The notes under the pieces were generated by a model. It saw nothing but the letters and a program-made list of their open reading frames with translations. It was not told where the DNA came from and did not search any database. A program made the translations under genes and the position numbers. This document shows, in pieces, positions 1 through 7,854 of a stretch of DNA of 64,000 nucleotides. The stretch is from a virus. Location: IMG/VR virus record IMGVR_UViG_3300010430_000014, positions 25,162 through 89,161 of that record, one strand, 5' to 3'. Numbering within the stretch: the first letter of the stretch is position 1; the number at the start of each line of letters is the position of its first letter.

Positions 1-68
1 ACCAAACTTCAATTGCAACATTGTGATAACTATCAAAAAACACTTAAAATAACGAAAGGAGAATGATT

Positions 69-707
69 ATGGAAGAAGAAAAATATGTTATAGGAATTGT
101 AGAGTCAAGTGGTGGTCGATTAGTAATTCACCTTGAAACAGGCAAAGTACTTAATTATTTTGTCGATGATGCAGATTATACAGCAGCATTTGCATCAATT
201 AATCATTTTAATATGGTTGAATGGCATGAACGTTATCCATTTGATCAAAATAGTGATTCATTTGATATCCTTGATTTAGGATACACAAATAAAGATGGAA
301 AATATATACCTCCCGATGAAGATTATCGAAGTCAATCTCATTGGGATCATGTCTATGAATTAAAACAAATATTAATTGATGAAGTAATATTACATATTCA
401 AAATGATCTTCATGAAGTTCCTGATACAGATCCAATTACACAACTCATTAATCAATTACCCATTCCTAATCTTTATCATTACCTATCTGAAAACATGACT
501 CACCAAAACAGATTCAAATATCTAATTGATCAAGGCTTAACTGAATTCAAACATAGTCATAAAGAGTGCAATGATCGTTTTGGATTAGCTTGCCCTCAGT
601 GTAGAACTCCAATTGATTCATTTGATGAATCTTTAATTGATCAATCAACACGATATTATTGTGATAAATGTAAAGTTATAATCACAATTCAACCATTGGA
701 GGATTAA
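69..707 (+). CDS. Hypothetical protein with C-terminal zinc ribbon
   Basis: I do not recognise the first 170 residues, which are acidic and rich in aromatic residues. The C-terminus carries two cysteine pairs, CPQC near residue 175 and CDKC near residue 198, the spacing of a zinc ribbon; this suggests nucleic-acid or protein binding (inference). Two in-frame ATGs lie 6 bases apart (63 and 69). The AAAGGAG ribosome site ends at 61, so the second ATG has the normal spacing and is chosen. It opens a run of small, tightly packed plus-strand genes. Confidence 0.7.
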   Translation: MEEEKYVIGIVESSGGRLVIHLETGKVLNYFVDDADYTAAFASINHFNMVEWHERYPFDQNSDSFDILDLGYTNKDGKYIPPDEDYRSQSHWDHVYELKQILIDEVILHIQNDLHEVPDTDPITQLINQLPIPNLYHYLSENMTHQNRFKYLIDQGLTEFKHSHKECNDRFGLACPQCRTPIDSFDESLIDQSTRYYCDKCKVIITIQPLED

Positions 708-708
708 T

Positions 709-909
709 ATGATACCTCAATTAGAAATAACTCAACAAGGATCAATATCAATTGAACAAGATCTATACATAGGTGTTCTAATTGGAGATTTTGGATTACA
801 AGTAGCAAAAGATGGTAGAATTTGGATCTGTTTAAATGATCAAGCTCTAATTAGATTTAAACCATTAACTAATGAAATGATAAAACTATTAAAAAAGAAA
901 GGAAATTGA
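709..909 (+). CDS. Small hypothetical protein
   Basis: A 66-residue protein that I do not recognise. It has alternating hydrophobic residues suggestive of a small beta fold (YIGVLIGDFGLQVAKDG) and a basic C-terminal helix. Its ATG lies one base after the stop of the preceding gene with GGAGG just inside that gene, so translation is probably coupled. Codon use and packing match the neighbours. Confidence 0.6.
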   Translation: MIPQLEITQQGSISIEQDLYIGVLIGDFGLQVAKDGRIWICLNDQALIRFKPLTNEMIKLLKKKGN

Positions 910-911
910 TT

Positions 912-1106
912 ATGGCATATCCAATTAAATATCTTAATGCAGAAGACTTTGTTCAAATGAAAGAAAACATTTCTGCAACAATCTTTGACTATGAACCTGA
1001 ATTAGCAGGAATTAGTTCATTTAGATTACATGAAGAAGATTGCAATGCTATTGCAGAACTCATTATGAAAAACCTCAATTATCAATGGGATGAAAAGGAG
1101 AATTAA
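912..1106 (+). CDS. Small hypothetical protein
   Basis: A 64-residue acidic protein without a recognised domain. A TTG at 906 and an ATG at 912 are in frame; AAAGGAAA just upstream fits the ATG, so 912 is chosen. It sits three bases beyond the stop of the previous gene and ends two bases before the next start, as expected for a member of a polycistronic early operon. Confidence 0.6.
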   Translation: MAYPIKYLNAEDFVQMKENISATIFDYEPELAGISSFRLHEEDCNAIAELIMKNLNYQWDEKEN

Positions 1107-1108
1107 TC

Positions 1109-1462
1109 ATGGCTAAAAAAATAATTCAATTAAGCAGACCTAAAGTATTTAATATTGAAACCTATAAACTGTGGGATATTACAGAAGAAAACCATCGAAG
1201 AAAATTAATATGTACTTCTCCTAAAGGTGATTCAATTGAATTTTCAATTGATATTAAACGAGAATCATTTGCACCTGAATTCAGTTGTATTTACAGAAAT
1301 AAAGATGGTCAAGGTTGTGTTCTATATAGAGCAAAACCAAATGATCATGTTCAAAAATTCTGGATTGATCTTGGAAGTGAATATTTTAAAAGAACTTCCG
1401 GCAATCAGGATTTCATTCGGGATAAGTTTCTAAAAGAATTCGACTTTAATTGGGAGGGTTAA
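1109..1462 (+). CDS. Hypothetical protein
   Basis: A 117-residue protein with a mixed alpha/beta pattern and a basic N-terminus (MAKKIIQLSRPKVF). No known family recognised. AAAAGGAG lies about 7 bases before the ATG. It is packed between two other unknown small genes in the same orientation, so a role in early takeover or DNA metabolism is plausible but not shown. Confidence 0.6.
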   Translation: MAKKIIQLSRPKVFNIETYKLWDITEENHRRKLICTSPKGDSIEFSIDIKRESFAPEFSCIYRNKDGQGCVLYRAKPNDHVQKFWIDLGSEYFKRTSGNQDFIRDKFLKEFDFNWEG

Positions 1463-1466
1463 TCAT

Positions 1467-1982
1467 ATGATTAAAAAAAGAAAATACTCTGACAAATGGA
1501 TATTGGCAATTAAATCTTATTCAAATGTTTCAGCAGATAAATATCTTGACATTGTTTTTTGTTATTTGCCTCATAATAAAATAACTCCATATGTTACATG
1601 GATCTACAATCATTCAGATGGTGGGTTTCATGAAGGACATTATTTCAATCTCATTAACAAAGCTATTCTTGATTTTTTAATAAGAGGTAAAAAAGCAGTA
1701 CGTTTCAATGATGATTGGATTAAACAACATGATGCAATTGAAACTCATTATGTTAGATATCTTAAAGAACATAGTTGTTGGGAAGAATGCAATGCTGAAG
1801 ATGCTCAAATGATCTCTGTTTATCTCCATAAGCCGGAAGGTGGAATTGAATGCATTTCAGATCATTATGATCCTAAAGATGCAATGCGGATTGTCCGGTG
1901 GATTTCCAATCAATATGAATTACCAATTCAATATCAACCTAAAGATGTTCATTATACTAAATTACAACCAATTATTAAATAA
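1467..1982 (+). CDS. Hypothetical protein
   Basis: A 171-residue soluble protein, rich in Tyr, Trp and His, that I do not recognise. GGGAGG lies about 8 bases before the ATG. There is no signal peptide or membrane segment. It is followed after nine bases by the ribbon-helix-helix gene. Confidence 0.6.
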   Translation: MIKKRKYSDKWILAIKSYSNVSADKYLDIVFCYLPHNKITPYVTWIYNHSDGGFHEGHYFNLINKAILDFLIRGKKAVRFNDDWIKQHDAIETHYVRYLKEHSCWEECNAEDAQMISVYLHKPEGGIECISDHYDPKDAMRIVRWISNQYELPIQYQPKDVHYTKLQPIIK

Positions 1983-1991
1983 GGAGAAATT

Positions 1992-2177
1992 ATGGCGCAA
2001 TTAACTAAACATATAAATGTACGAATTACTGAACCTGTTAGTAAACAAATTGATTCAATCAAAGAAGAATTGACTGAAAAAGATGCTATGATTTATACTC
2101 GATCTCAAGTGATCTTTATGTTGATTGTTAGAGGGATTGAAAAATACAATGAAAATCAATTAAATGAAATTAATTAG
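1992..2177 (+). CDS. Ribbon-helix-helix (CopG/Arc-like) DNA-binding protein
   Basis: A 61-residue protein with the layout of an RHH repressor: an N-terminal beta strand with alternating residues (KHINVRITEPV, residues 6-16), a first helix (SKQIDSIKEEL) and a second helix (RSQVIFMLIVRGIEKY, residues 38-53). Such proteins bind short palindromes as dimers of dimers. Its gene ends only 22 bases before a promoter whose spacer contains a perfect inverted repeat, so it is the obvious candidate regulator of the downstream operon and perhaps of itself (inference). Confidence 0.65.
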   Translation: MAQLTKHINVRITEPVSKQIDSIKEELTEKDAMIYTRSQVIFMLIVRGIEKYNENQLNEIN

Positions 2178-2199
2178 TTAAATCAACAGGTTTTAGAGC

Positions 2200-2228
2200 T
2201 TGACACCTGATTTAAGGTGTGTTATGCT
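2200..2228 (+). promoter_or_regulatory. Sigma70-like promoter
   Basis: TTGACA (2200-2205), a 17-base spacer and TATGCT (2223-2228) form a good sigma70-type promoter. The expected start is near 2235, leaving about 40 bases of leader before the ATG at 2278, with AAAGG just before it. A second TATAAT follows at 2231-2236 but would be 25 bases from the -35 box. The promoter likely drives the replication operon. Confidence 0.7.
2203..2220 (+). promoter_or_regulatory. Operator-like inverted repeat inside the promoter spacer
   Basis: ACACCT (2203-2208), six bases GATTTA, and AGGTGT (2215-2220) form a perfect inverted repeat lying between the -35 and -10 boxes. A protein bound here would block RNA polymerase. 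The RHH protein encoded directly upstream is the natural candidate ligand (inference). Confidence 0.55.
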
Positions 2229-2277
2229 TATATAATCAATCAAAAGACCATAACAAACAAACGAAAGGAAAAATTTT

Positions 2278-2763
2278 ATGAATGATTGGAAAAAATTCAA
2301 TAATGAAATCAAAGAAGCAATTGATCAGCCAAGTAAAAAAGATATGCTTCAAATGAATGATTTACACTTAGCTATTTATGAACTCGATCAAGAAAAAATT
2401 TCTTTATCCGAATCATTAAATAAAGTCGATGAACAATTAAAAATACATTATGATCGAGTTAGTGAATTACTTGATTCAAAAGATCCTCCCAATTGGGCAT
2501 GGACTTGGGAATTTAAAAAGTCTAATATTAAATGGAAAGAAGAATTCATTAATCGATTAGGCAAAGCTGAAGCAAACAAAATTCTATCCGTTGCCAAACA
2601 AAAATCTTATCCTAAGATTGGCATTCAATATATCGATCCTAATCCTGACCATATTCCCGAAACTCCAATTGCAAAATTAAAGAAAGGAAAACCTGTAAGA
2701 TTAGATCTACCCATTCCTAAATCCAATCCTTTATTTGATAGATTAGAAAAATTAAAAGGTTAA
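2278..2763 (+). CDS. Hypothetical protein, first gene after the promoter
   Basis: A 161-residue protein of unknown family. Residues 25-65 look like a coiled coil; residues 75-110 contain a Trp-rich segment (PPNWAWTWEFKKSNIKW). The C-terminus is proline- and lysine-rich. The start is set by AAAGGAAAA upstream of ATG 2278. As the first gene of the promoter at 2200 it should be among the earliest transcribed genes of this operon. Confidence 0.65.
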   Translation: MNDWKKFNNEIKEAIDQPSKKDMLQMNDLHLAIYELDQEKISLSESLNKVDEQLKIHYDRVSELLDSKDPPNWAWTWEFKKSNIKWKEEFINRLGKAEANKILSVAKQKSYPKIGIQYIDPNPDHIPETPIAKLKKGKPVRLDLPIPKSNPLFDRLEKLKG

Positions 2764-2769
2764 TCACAA

Positions 2770-3072
2770 TTGTATGTTCAATTACCACTCTGGAAATGTT
2801 ATCTTTATAGTCTTATCCAGAGATGGAGATTGTACAAAGCAATTAATACCAATCGCTATCGATGGGGTTTTAATAAAGAAGAAGTTCTTTTGTTACGTCA
2901 AATGTTTTCTAAATATATGGTGAAAGGAGGAATGAAAAAATTAAATGTAATTAGGTATGACCGATTGATTGATAAAGTCTTAGGTCATAGAATCGTGGTT
3001 GCTGATAAAGAAGAAATTGAATTAGCCCACAGGTTATTAATCATAAAAAAAATCAATTACAGGAGGTTAATC
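2770..3072 (+). other. Open in-frame 101-codon extension upstream of the SAP-like gene
   Basis: The reading frame of the next gene stays open upstream for 101 codons, to a TTG at 2770 with only a weak AAGG before it. It encodes a basic, aromatic segment (WKCYLYSLIQRWRLYKAI) unlike the acidic protein that follows. In-frame ATGs occur at 2902, 2917 and 2932, the last directly after AAAGGAGG. An AT-rich frame this long without stops is unlikely by chance, so it is probably translated, either as an extended form or as leftover of a fused small gene. Confidence 0.45.
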
Positions 3073-4392
3073 ATGGAAATTAAACAAGTTAAAGAATTTG
3101 GTAAAGAAGTTGGATTGAAGCTTGCTGAAATGAACAAATTGGCAGAAGATGAATTGATCCTTGAAATCATCCGTAATGTAGAACCTAAAATCCAATACAG
3201 CAAAGAACTTGTAGCATGGTATAATGAATTGGATGATGCTTTATTTGATAAAGCTGAAGCTGAATCAGGAGCTACTTCTGATGGAGAATCAGCAGCAAAT
3301 GGTGACGTTTCAATTGCCGATGTGATCGAAGTCATTGAAGGATACACAAAAGTTGCTGAATTGAAAGAAATCCTTACTGATAACGATGTTGCTCCATTAT
3401 TTGCAACATTCGATCCTGCACCTTTCAAAATGCCTAAGAAGTTAAAAGCTGCAATGATTGAACATCTACAAACACCTGCTGAAAAACCTGATACCAATGG
3501 TGATGATCAAACAGAAGAAATCCTTGAATTAATCAATGAAGCTGAAGATGAGGATGGATTAGTTACAATCTATGGTGAATATCAAACTGTATTCAATGAT
3601 ATGGAAGTGCCAGATGATATTGATGCAGAAGCACTTCAAACGGCAATGGTTGCTCACGTTGAATCAAAAAAAGGCACTACTCCCGAACCGGATAAACCAA
3701 TTTCATTGAAAGATCGATTGGCTAATAAAGGCAAAAGCAAAAAGGACAAACCTGAAGTTGATCTTGCTGAAAAATTTGATTGGTGGACACCTGATGCTGA
3801 TGGATTCAGTGTTGATGATGCATTTGCAAAAGTGGAAGAATTGAAAATGACTGAATTGCGTCAATTTGCAAAACACATTGGTCTTTCAATTGGTGTTGGT
3901 GGTGGTAATACAAAAGATGTGATTCTTGATAAGGTTGCCAGTAAGATTCAAGAAATTACTGAAGGTGTTACTCAATCTACTACTGCCGGAGAAATTGAAC
4001 TTACTGCTCAATTAATTAAAGATGCAGTAAAGGCAAAGGATCGGGAGGCTTTAGCTGAAATGTGTGAACAAGCAGACATTCAATTGAATGCACTCCAGAA
4101 AAAATCAATCCCTGGAATGGAAAAGAAATTGCTTGAAACAATCAAAGACAAAACTGATGATAAATCTACTACAACCAAAGGTAAAGCTAAACTATCTGCA
4201 AAAGAACCTATTTCAGATGCACAATCCGTTTATGCAATTATGGAAGCAATGGTTCTTGAAGGTAAATCGGAAGATGCAATCACAAAGAAAGTATCTCCTA
4301 TTTACAAAGAAAAAGGTCAATCAATTATCTTTATCAAAAAGCGTGTCAATACCATGACTCAGATTATTAAACTCGACAATAATCTGGAATAA
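3073..4392 (+). CDS. Acidic multi-segment protein with SAP-like helices
   Basis: Starting at the ATG 7 bases after a perfect AGGAGG (3061-3066) gives 439 residues. The protein alternates acidic linkers with helical segments. One of these (MTELRQFAKHIGL, then KDVILDKV) has the helix-turn-helix look of a SAP or HeH DNA-binding motif, and others (residues about 65-120, 310-350) are similar in kind. It shares the string SLKDRL plus lysines with the N-terminus of the SSB (SLQDRL). A DNA-associated role is inferred. A longer form from TTG 2770 (540 residues) is possible. Confidence 0.6.
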   Translation: MEIKQVKEFGKEVGLKLAEMNKLAEDELILEIIRNVEPKIQYSKELVAWYNELDDALFDKAEAESGATSDGESAANGDVSIADVIEVIEGYTKVAELKEILTDNDVAPLFATFDPAPFKMPKKLKAAMIEHLQTPAEKPDTNGDDQTEEILELINEAEDEDGLVTIYGEYQTVFNDMEVPDDIDAEALQTAMVAHVESKKGTTPEPDKPISLKDRLANKGKSKKDKPEVDLAEKFDWWTPDADGFSVDDAFAKVEELKMTELRQFAKHIGLSIGVGGGNTKDVILDKVASKIQEITEGVTQSTTAGEIELTAQLIKDAVKAKDREALAEMCEQADIQLNALQKKSIPGMEKKLLETIKDKTDDKSTTTKGKAKLSAKEPISDAQSVYAIMEAMVLEGKSEDAITKKVSPIYKEKGQSIIFIKKRVNTMTQIIKLDNNLE

Positions 4393-4413
4393 TCTTTTAA
4401 TCGATTATAACTT

Positions 4414-4443
4414 AGCAGGGGATTGAACTCTTGATCCCCTGCT
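4414..4443 (+). promoter_or_regulatory. Perfect hairpin before the exonuclease gene
   Basis: AGCAGGGGAT (4414-4423) and ATCCCCTGCT (4434-4443) form a 10-base-pair perfect stem; three further pairs, two of them G-U, can close the 10-base loop to a tetraloop. No T-run follows, so it is not a standard terminator. The right-arm core ATCCCCTGC is repeated at 4477-4485, inside the first codons of the next gene, giving an alternative pairing that would trap the ATG at 4464. Confidence 0.6.
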
Positions 4444-4463
4444 TATTATCTCATGGTGATAAC

Positions 4464-6035
4464 ATGACTTTTTATTATCCCCTGCCTCAATCAAAACAGA
4501 CCACAATTAAATATGATTGTGAAAAATGTGGACTGTATTCAAATACCAAATTAGAAACCCCTTTCTTTGAACCTATAATTGGAGAAAATTACAATGGATT
4601 GGTTATATTAGGACAGCAACCATCTAAAGATGATGATTTTAAATCAATTCCATTTTCAAATAAAAGAGCGCAATTAGTTAGAGCAACAGCATTTAAAAAT
4701 GGAGTTAATCTAAAAAAAGTAAGTGCATTTGTATATGCATTGCAATGTCATTCAGGAAAGAAAACTACTGATGTTCAATATAGATGTTGCCGTGAACGAT
4801 TAAAAACTCAATTAGAAGAATTAAAACCAAAGATGGTTATCTGCTGTGGAGAAATGGCATTTAAATCATTATTCGATCTAAAGAACAAAATCCCTCCAAC
4901 AAAACTCAGAGGAAGATTAATACCTAATTTTGAATTCAATTGCATAGTATTCACTCTACTTAATCCAAATGATGTTTATTCCTTTGACCGTCAATACTCA
5001 ATTAAATTAGATATAAAACGTGCATTAAAATTTTGGGTTAAGTATAACAAACGTAAAAGTGTCAATCAATTACTTGAAGAACGTAAAATTCTAAAAGATA
5101 CTCATATAATGGAAATCACAAACCCTGGAGAATTAGAAGGTTTGTTTTATTGTATTGGTAAAATGAAAAGAATAGCACTTGACTATGAAACAACCAATGT
5201 AAAACCATATGATAAATACTTTGAAATTACTCATATTCAATTCGGTAATGCTAATAATGGATGGGTAATTAATGAATCACTTTGGAAGAACTATCCTGTC
5301 TGGAAATTAATTAAAGAATTTATGCGTCATTTTTTAACAGATCCATCAATTGAAAAGATAATCCAGAATGTTAAGTTTGAAGAAAATTGTAGTCGATGGG
5401 TTTTTGGTATTGATAAAATAATAAATACTCAAGATCCAATGCTTGCTACTCATGTGATTGATGAACGTAGAGGATGTACTTCATTAGATTTTCAAAATTT
5501 AATTAGATTTGGAATTCCTCCTTATTCAGATACAGTTAAATCTTTTCTTAAAAAGAAAAACAAAGATGATAAACGTAATCGAATTCGACAAGCACCATAT
5601 GATGATATGATTACCTATGCCGGATTAGATGTAATTACAACTTTTCATAATTGGCTTTTCATTGAAAAAATATTACCTATTGCTTATCCTCAAGCTAATT
5701 TCGATTACCAATTTCTACATAGAGGGCATCAATTGTTTTCTAATATGACACACAAAGGAATCAATGCAGGAAATGATGAACTGGAAGAAATTGAAACTAC
5801 TTTAGTAAATCATATGGAAGATGTTTTAACACGTATTACTCAAATTCCTGAGTTTATTGAATACAACAAATATCTGGAAGACAAAACCAATCTTAAAAGC
5901 ACAAGCAATAAACAATTAAAAACACTTTCGATTAAAATGAAAGGAGATGGAAAATATGAAAAATCAATCGATAATGATGCAACAAACAATAATGAAAAAA
6001 AGAAAAAACCAATTAGAAGAAAGTTATCATTTTAA
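4464..6035 (+). CDS. UDG-like domain fused to PolA-type 3'-5' exonuclease
   Basis: 523 residues. Residues 19-170 resemble family 4 uracil-DNA glycosylase: Cys19, Cys22, Cys95 and Cys108 or 109 can bind an iron-sulfur cluster, but the usual GEAPG and final HP motifs are replaced by GQQPS and NP, so glycosylase activity is doubtful. Residues 235-400 are a DnaQ-like proofreading domain with all three Exo motifs: LDYET (Asp240, Glu242), NVKFEEN, and YAGLD (Asp389). Residues 410-500 look like the start of a polymerase thumb, then the chain stops with RRKLSF. The polymerase itself is a separate gene at 6621. An in-frame TTG at 4431 lies in the hairpin; ATG 4464 is preferred. Confidence 0.85.
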   Translation: MTFYYPLPQSKQTTIKYDCEKCGLYSNTKLETPFFEPIIGENYNGLVILGQQPSKDDDFKSIPFSNKRAQLVRATAFKNGVNLKKVSAFVYALQCHSGKKTTDVQYRCCRERLKTQLEELKPKMVICCGEMAFKSLFDLKNKIPPTKLRGRLIPNFEFNCIVFTLLNPNDVYSFDRQYSIKLDIKRALKFWVKYNKRKSVNQLLEERKILKDTHIMEITNPGELEGLFYCIGKMKRIALDYETTNVKPYDKYFEITHIQFGNANNGWVINESLWKNYPVWKLIKEFMRHFLTDPSIEKIIQNVKFEENCSRWVFGIDKIINTQDPMLATHVIDERRGCTSLDFQNLIRFGIPPYSDTVKSFLKKKNKDDKRNRIRQAPYDDMITYAGLDVITTFHNWLFIEKILPIAYPQANFDYQFLHRGHQLFSNMTHKGINAGNDELEEIETTLVNHMEDVLTRITQIPEFIEYNKYLEDKTNLKSTSNKQLKTLSIKMKGDGKYEKSIDNDATNNNEKKKKPIRRKLSF

Positions 6036-6621
6036 AGAAGAATTAGGTTCTCATTCATTTATTTACAAAGGAAAGAAAGCATTTATTTTAAACATAAATG
6101 AAAATATAACATTGATTAGTTCTTTTATGAAATATAGAAAAGAACTTTCTGATAGAACTAATTTAATTCATCAAAATAAATCAGTTAATTTTGATGATTA
6201 TTATAAATTCTTATTAAATTGTATGGGAATCATTGGTAATATGCTTGATGATGAAAAAATGGGATCTATTACTGCTTATTTAGATCATATTTGGAATGGT
6301 ATAAATAAAATAATAGAAAATAAAGATATAACTAACTTTGCAAAAGCTGTGGGAGAAATATCAGACATAATTACAATGATTGATTTTGTAACTGAAAAAA
6401 GTTTAAATAAAATAGATCAATCAGATATTAAACTGGCAATTGCTCAAGCTGCCATTAATGAATATAATCCTAATCTGGAAGTTCTTGATGTTCTTGAAAT
6501 CACAGATGATGGATCAATTAAAAGATTAAAAATTAAACAAAGTGAAATGGATAAACCTGAATCAAAAGAACAACAATATGATCTTAAACATATGATACCA
6601 TTGAATACAAAGGAAATCTAA
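5956..6621 (+). CDS. Unknown protein encoded between exonuclease and polymerase genes
   Basis: A 221-residue, mainly helical protein with no recognised family. It overlaps the end of the exonuclease gene by 80 bases and its stop shares a base with the polymerase start (TAATG), so all three are probably translated in a coupled way. AAAGGAG at 5940-5946 fits ATG 5956 better than ATG 5947. Near the C-terminus it has KRLKIK, close to terminal motifs of several neighbours. A role as a bridging subunit of a split polymerase is a hypothesis. Confidence 0.7.
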   Translation: MKNQSIMMQQTIMKKRKNQLEESYHFKEELGSHSFIYKGKKAFILNINENITLISSFMKYRKELSDRTNLIHQNKSVNFDDYYKFLLNCMGIIGNMLDDEKMGSITAYLDHIWNGINKIIENKDITNFAKAVGEISDIITMIDFVTEKSLNKIDQSDIKLAIAQAAINEYNPNLEVLDVLEITDDGSIKRLKIKQSEMDKPESKEQQYDLKHMIPLNTKEI

Positions 6622-7832
6622 TGATTAGTGAAGCAGACTTTAATTTCAATCTTAGATCTAATCCACAAATGCAGGAATTCTTATATGAATTTCTTGGATT
6701 GACTCCTATTACAGAACCTAATGCAAAAACAGGTAATTATAAAACAGATGAACCGACAATCATTCATTATGCAGAAAATGAAAATATTGAATTCTGTAAA
6801 TTGTTATTGCAATATAGAAAACTTAACAAAGCATTGAATACTTATATTGCAGATTTAAAAAGAAATATATCTGTACATGACAATCGCATTCATCATGAAT
6901 TATGGTTGAATATACCTGAAACCTATCGATCAAGTTCATCTGATCCAAATTTACACAATCAACCTAAACATGGTGATATACTCCCAAATTTAGCTTGGAA
7001 AATAATTAGAAAAGTATTTATTCGATTAGGTACAGATTGGTTTTTATGTGAATTTGATTATGATGGTGCAGAAGTTAAAGTTGCAGGTATGTTAAGCAAT
7101 GATCCACAAATGATTGAAGATCTAAACAATGATTTAGACATGCATTCACATTGGGCAATTAGATTATTCGGAATTAAAGGATTGTCTTATACACAAATAA
7201 AAGAACAACATGAAGTAGAGAGGTTTTTAGCCAAAAATAATTTCACCTTTGCAAATTTCTTTGGTGCAGGATTTAAATCAATTGCAGAAGAAATGCGAAA
7301 AAATGATTTTTATAAAAATTATATTCATTCAATTTACAATCAACGTGCAACAAAATTAGAAACATTCGATACTTACTTTGTTAATTATTCAATCAATCAT
7401 ATACAAAAGTGTCAAAATCAATTTTGGGATAGATACACTGTTTATAAAAAATGGCAAGAATTTTTAATTGACAGTTATTACAAAAAAGGATATGTAGAAA
7501 ATCCTTTTGGATTTAGAAGAAGATATCCATTAACTTATAATGAAGTAATTAATTTTCCAATTCAGTCTTCTTCATTTTTATTATTACTTGATTCTTTAAT
7601 TCAAATTGAAGATGAACTGATGAAAGGAGGTTGGGAATCACATTTAATCAATCAGATTCATGACTCAGGTATGGGAAATGTCTATAAGTATGAAGCAGGA
7701 GATTTCATTGATATGGTAGATAATAAAATGATTTATAAACCTCATTTACAATGGACTACCAAAGTCAAAATGAAAACTGATTGGGAATTCGGCAAAAACT
7801 GGCTCGATATGAAAAAAATTAAAACCAATTAA
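6621..7832 (+). CDS. Family A DNA polymerase, polymerase domain only
   Basis: 403 residues covering the palm and fingers of a PolA-type replicative polymerase. Residues 8-27 match the thumb element FNxxS..Q, SSSSDPNLHNQP (104-115) is the conserved pre-motif, and motif A is DYDGAEVKV (Asp146, Glu151). Motif B has Arg201, Lys205 and FFG (213-215), and NFPIQSSS (311-318) precedes motif C, HDS (347-349). Catalytic aspartates are present; motif C has Ser instead of the usual Glu. There is no exonuclease domain, which is encoded separately at 4464-6035. The protein should copy phage DNA in complex with that product (inference). Confidence 0.9.
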   Translation: MISEADFNFNLRSNPQMQEFLYEFLGLTPITEPNAKTGNYKTDEPTIIHYAENENIEFCKLLLQYRKLNKALNTYIADLKRNISVHDNRIHHELWLNIPETYRSSSSDPNLHNQPKHGDILPNLAWKIIRKVFIRLGTDWFLCEFDYDGAEVKVAGMLSNDPQMIEDLNNDLDMHSHWAIRLFGIKGLSYTQIKEQHEVERFLAKNNFTFANFFGAGFKSIAEEMRKNDFYKNYIHSIYNQRATKLETFDTYFVNYSINHIQKCQNQFWDRYTVYKKWQEFLIDSYYKKGYVENPFGFRRRYPLTYNEVINFPIQSSSFLLLLDSLIQIEDELMKGGWESHLINQIHDSGMGNVYKYEAGDFIDMVDNKMIYKPHLQWTTKVKMKTDWEFGKNWLDMKKIKTN

Positions 7833-7854
7833 ACAAACGAAAGGAGTAATGCTT

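Noticed and set aside
21-50. TTGTGA and TAAAAT before the first gene
   Set aside because: The expected start would lie within the ribosome site of the gene; the match is weak in an AT-rich leader.
7645-7660. HDS instead of HDE in polymerase motif C as a sign of inactivation
   Set aside because: The catalytic aspartate is kept and Ser at the next position is common in phage polymerases of this kind; not evidence of loss.
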